64,000 nucleotides of DNA from positions 33,765 to 97,764 of the forward strand of contig SYDY01000019.1 in the NCBI GenBank assembly GCA_005801425.1, given 5' to 3'. Made by a program: the position numbers and the translations under genes. Below are positions 61,779 through 64,000 of this stretch, in pieces (position 1 is the first letter of the stretch; every line of letters starts with the position of its first letter). The notes under the pieces were generated by a model that worked only from the letters and a program-made list of their open reading frames with translations, had not been told where the DNA came from and searched no databases. This stretch comes from Bdellovibrionales bacterium. Lineage in GTDB: Bacteria; Myxococcota; XYA12-FULL-58-9; SYDY01.

Positions 61779-62999
61779 ATGAACAAACCCCAAAGCGCCA
61801 AAGAACTCGAAGCCAAACACTACGATGCATGCCGTCGTGATTTTTTTCATATGCCGGCAGGGATCTACTTGTGTGGGAATTCGCTGGGCCTATGTCCTAA
61901 ACAGGCCCAGGAGAACGTTAACGAAGAATTTACGGCATGGCGCGAACTCGCCGTGCACGCCCATACCGAAGCCAAGCATCCTTGGGTGAGTTATCATGAG
62001 TTGCTCACCGATGGCCTTTCGCGGTTGGTGGGCGGATTTCACGATGAGGTGGTGGCCATGAATGGACTCACCATCAACTTGCATTTGATGCTCGTGAGTT
62101 TTTATCGGCCCAAAGGAAAACGGCGTAAAATTTTAGTGGAACACGGATTGTTTCCATCCGATCGTTACGCCATCGAGTCGCATATCAGGTGGCATGGGAT
62201 GATCCCTGAAGAAGTGCTTGTCTTTTTTGAACCACGCCATCACGAAAGAATATTGCGTGATGAAGACATGCAAAAAACCATCGCGGAACATGGCGATTCC
62301 TTGGCGCTGGTGCTTTTGGGGCAACCCAATTACCTGACAGGCCAGGCCTACGATGTCGAAGCCCTTGCTAGATCAACACACGATGTGGGCGCATTGCTTG
62401 GGCTCGATCTTGCCCATGGTATCGGCAATCTCCCGCTTAAACTCAATGCATGGCAAATCGATTTCGCCGTATGGTGCAGCTACAAGTATTTGAACGCAGG
62501 GCCAGGCGCACTTGCGGGGGCGTTTGTGCATCGCAACCACCACGGTGTTGCGTTGCCTCGTTTGGAAGGCTGGTGGGGCCATCACAAACCTTCGCGTTTT
62601 GATATGCCCGATCGTTTTGTTCCCATCGGTGGCGCAGAAACATGGCAGCTTTCCAATCCTCCGATTTTTCAAGCCGCAAGTTTGCGTGCGTCGCTCTCCG
62701 TTTTTGACAGTGTTGAACAAGATGCCCGTGTGGCGCGCAGCCGTGCACTCACCGATTATTTGGAAGCGCGTTTGCATGGCGTAGGTCTTGGCGTGATCAC
62801 ACCCAAATCGCGCGGTGCCCAACTCTCGGTGCGTGTGGGCGATCATGCAGAAGCCATTGCCAATGCTTTGGCAAAACGTGGTGTGATCGTGGATGTTCGT
62901 CCACCCGATCTGATCCGCATGAGCCCCGTTGCCCTTTACAATACATTTGCCGAAATCGATCAGGCGGCCGAGGTGATGCGCGATGTCCTCGCAAGATAA
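61779..62999 (+). CDS. kynU: Kynureninase
   Basis: A 406-residue PLP enzyme that splits (3-hydroxy)kynurenine to (3-hydroxy)anthranilate and alanine. 'GIYLCGNSLGLCPKQA', 'AVWCSYKYLNAGPGALAGAF' (with the PLP Lys) and 'RGAQLSVRV' are family hallmarks. The ATG at 61779 has GAGGA 6-8 bp upstream; ATGs at 61764 and 61767 lie earlier. It overlaps the kmo start by 17 bp. Confidence 0.95.
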   Translation: MNKPQSAKELEAKHYDACRRDFFHMPAGIYLCGNSLGLCPKQAQENVNEEFTAWRELAVHAHTEAKHPWVSYHELLTDGLSRLVGGFHDEVVAMNGLTINLHLMLVSFYRPKGKRRKILVEHGLFPSDRYAIESHIRWHGMIPEEVLVFFEPRHHERILRDEDMQKTIAEHGDSLALVLLGQPNYLTGQAYDVEALARSTHDVGALLGLDLAHGIGNLPLKLNAWQIDFAVWCSYKYLNAGPGALAGAFVHRNHHGVALPRLEGWWGHHKPSRFDMPDRFVPIGGAETWQLSNPPIFQAASLRASLSVFDSVEQDARVARSRALTDYLEARLHGVGLGVITPKSRGAQLSVRVGDHAEAIANALAKRGVIVDVRPPDLIRMSPVALYNTFAEIDQAAEVMRDVLAR

Positions 63000-64000
63000 G
63001 TCCAAAGTTTGGCACGTATTGGGTGGGGGTCTTGTGGGCTCGCTGGCTGCGGCGGTTCTTGCACAGCGTGGTCATGCGGTAGAATTGTGGGAACGCCGAT
63101 CCGATCCGCGCTTGGGTTTGGTCGAACGCGGCCGTTCTATCAATTTGGCGATTTCAGAGCGTGGGTTTAAGGCGCTTGAATTGATCGGCATGCGAAGCAC
63201 CGTGATGGAGGCGGGGATCCCCATGCGGGGGCGGATGATCCACGGGCTTGATGGAACCACGCGATTTTCATCCTATGACCCCCAAGGAGAACGTGCGATT
63301 TATTCCATCGAGCGGCATCGGCTCAATTGCATGCTTCTGGATGCCGCATCGGCGTTGCCCAACGTGACCATGCATTTTGATCGTAGGCTTACCGATCTCG
63401 ATTTGCATGGTCGTTGTTTGCGCGATCAAAACGATCATGTGTGGCCTATGCGTGGGCCTGTGCTTGCCACCGATGGTGCAGGATCGCTTGTTCGAACGGC
63501 TATAGGGCATGCGCGTGGAACCGCGACAAACATTGCGCCATTAAGTCATAGTTACAAAGAACTGACGCTTTTAGCCGATTGTGGCCTTGAACGCCATGCG
63601 CTGCATATTTGGCCTCGCAAGGCTTTGATGCTGATTGCATTGCCCAACGGGGATGGGACGTTCACGTGTACGCTATTTTTGGCCAATGAAGGGCTGAACA
63701 GTTTTTCGGATCTGGCAGAATCTGGTCGTATGGCGCAGTTTTTTGCATCACAATTTCCGGATTTCCCGCTTGATTTTCAAGAAGCTGAAAAACAACTGAC
63801 TGCCAATCCACTGGGACATCTCGCCACGGTGCGATGTCCATCATGGTCCTTTGAGGATGTGCTTATTCTTGGTGATGCGGCCCATGCGATTGTTCCGTTT
63901 TTTGGACAAGGTATGAATGCGGGGTTTGAAGATGTAAGGTTGTTGGCGGAGATGCTCAAAGAACCCCCCCACCGGCCCCCACCCGGCACTTCGTGCCGAC
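62983..64000 (+). CDS. kmo: Kynurenine 3-monooxygenase, partial (runs off the window)
   Basis: The frame is open from the ATG at 62983 to the edge (339 codons). It is an FAD monooxygenase: 'VLGGGLVGSLAAAVLAQRG' (FAD loop), 'RGRSINLAISERG', 'YSIERHRLNCMLL' and 'GDAAHAIVPFFGQGMNAGFED' are KMO hallmarks. Just after 'VRLLAEML' the frame runs into a C-rich repeat-like sequence (from about 63966) with no family resemblance. Whether the gene continues intact cannot be seen. Confidence 0.9.
   Translation, partial: MSSQDKSKVWHVLGGGLVGSLAAAVLAQRGHAVELWERRSDPRLGLVERGRSINLAISERGFKALELIGMRSTVMEAGIPMRGRMIHGLDGTTRFSSYDPQGERAIYSIERHRLNCMLLDAASALPNVTMHFDRRLTDLDLHGRCLRDQNDHVWPMRGPVLATDGAGSLVRTAIGHARGTATNIAPLSHSYKELTLLADCGLERHALHIWPRKALMLIALPNGDGTFTCTLFLANEGLNSFSDLAESGRMAQFFASQFPDFPLDFQEAEKQLTANPLGHLATVRCPSWSFEDVLILGDAAHAIVPFFGQGMNAGFEDVRLLAEMLKEPPHRPPPGTSCR
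63966..64000. repeat. C-rich palindromic repeat-like sequence inside the kmo frame
   Basis: Runs of C (CCCCCCACCGGCCCCCACCC) are followed by the stem-loop GGCAC-TTC-GTGCC at the window edge. This resembles dispersed C-rich hairpin repeats seen in other genomes and is unlike the surrounding coding sequence. Confidence 0.6.

Noticed and set aside
62373-63005. 210-codon open frame on the minus strand
   Set aside because: It is antisense to kynU and has the random composition of a shadow frame.

Overview
The window is one densely coding stretch of a bacterial chromosome of roughly middling GC content (judged by eye). It comes from a Gram-negative organism: there is an Mla-type lipid transport operon, many lipoproteins and predicted outer-membrane barrels. 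A myxobacterial or wider deltaproteobacterial relative (Myxococcota-like) is the best guess. The hints are a tandem pair of very small 'YFPEEM...SWIVQQAWR' proteins, FHA and TPR proteins with terminal membrane anchors, and two giant Cys-rich and Gly-rich lipoproteins with calcium-binding DxDxDG repeats. This assignment is inference. I saw no tRNA, rRNA, CRISPR array or transposase gene.

Layout. 64-5778 (minus): rlmN, queG, then a complete Mla-like ABC operon (permease with STAS domain, ATPase, MCE protein, auxiliary lipoprotein). 6044-6456: the two small proteins, with a palindromic promoter. 6487-10538 (minus): sucC, sucD, ndk, a PfkB-family kinase and a lipoprotein. 10683-15301 (plus): greA, recG, homoserine dehydrogenase and a small protein. 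15288-22395 (minus): a CHASE2 adenylate cyclase, folC and trpE-trpG-trpD. 22460-29278: envelope, TPR and FHA proteins, a Cys/Met-metabolism PLP enzyme, an App1-like phosphatase and a DUF2231/Rieske pair. 29366-37713: a glycan assembly locus (large membrane protein, SDR dehydratase, PhyH oxygenase, GT2, beta-propeller glycosidase-like protein, WbqC, NeuD-like acyltransferase, flippase-like protein). 37720-43818: a beta-barrel with a degenerate cytochrome-like lipoprotein, rhomboid protease, rmuC, sixA and asparaginase. 43903-52445 (plus): ftsY, zapA, gmk, then kynB, an aldehyde dehydrogenase and a RidA-type deaminase, then TrkH/KtrA-type K+ uptake genes and a sensor-like protein. 52542-53034: a ParD/RelE-type toxin-antitoxin pair. 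53052-58887: two divergent giant lipoproteins. 58884-60047: a Fic protein. 60212-64000: a second kynurenine locus (3-hydroxyanthranilate dioxygenase, frameshifted ACMS decarboxylase, kynureninase, kynurenine monooxygenase running off the edge).

Together the two kyn loci encode formylkynurenine to 2-aminomuconate and its deamination, the ring-cleavage route of tryptophan degradation. Only tryptophan 2,3-dioxygenase is not in the window.

The most unusual non-coding signal is a set of long perfect inverted repeats placed exactly in gene junctions: 34 bp arms between zapA and gmk, 27 bp arms with a nested palindrome between the RidA gene and trkH, and 35 bp arms between the giant lipoproteins. 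Other palindromic elements lie after the rhomboid gene, before kynU, and inside the kmo reading frame at the right edge. They look like REP/MITE-type mobile hairpins. In gmk the start codon itself lies inside one arm.
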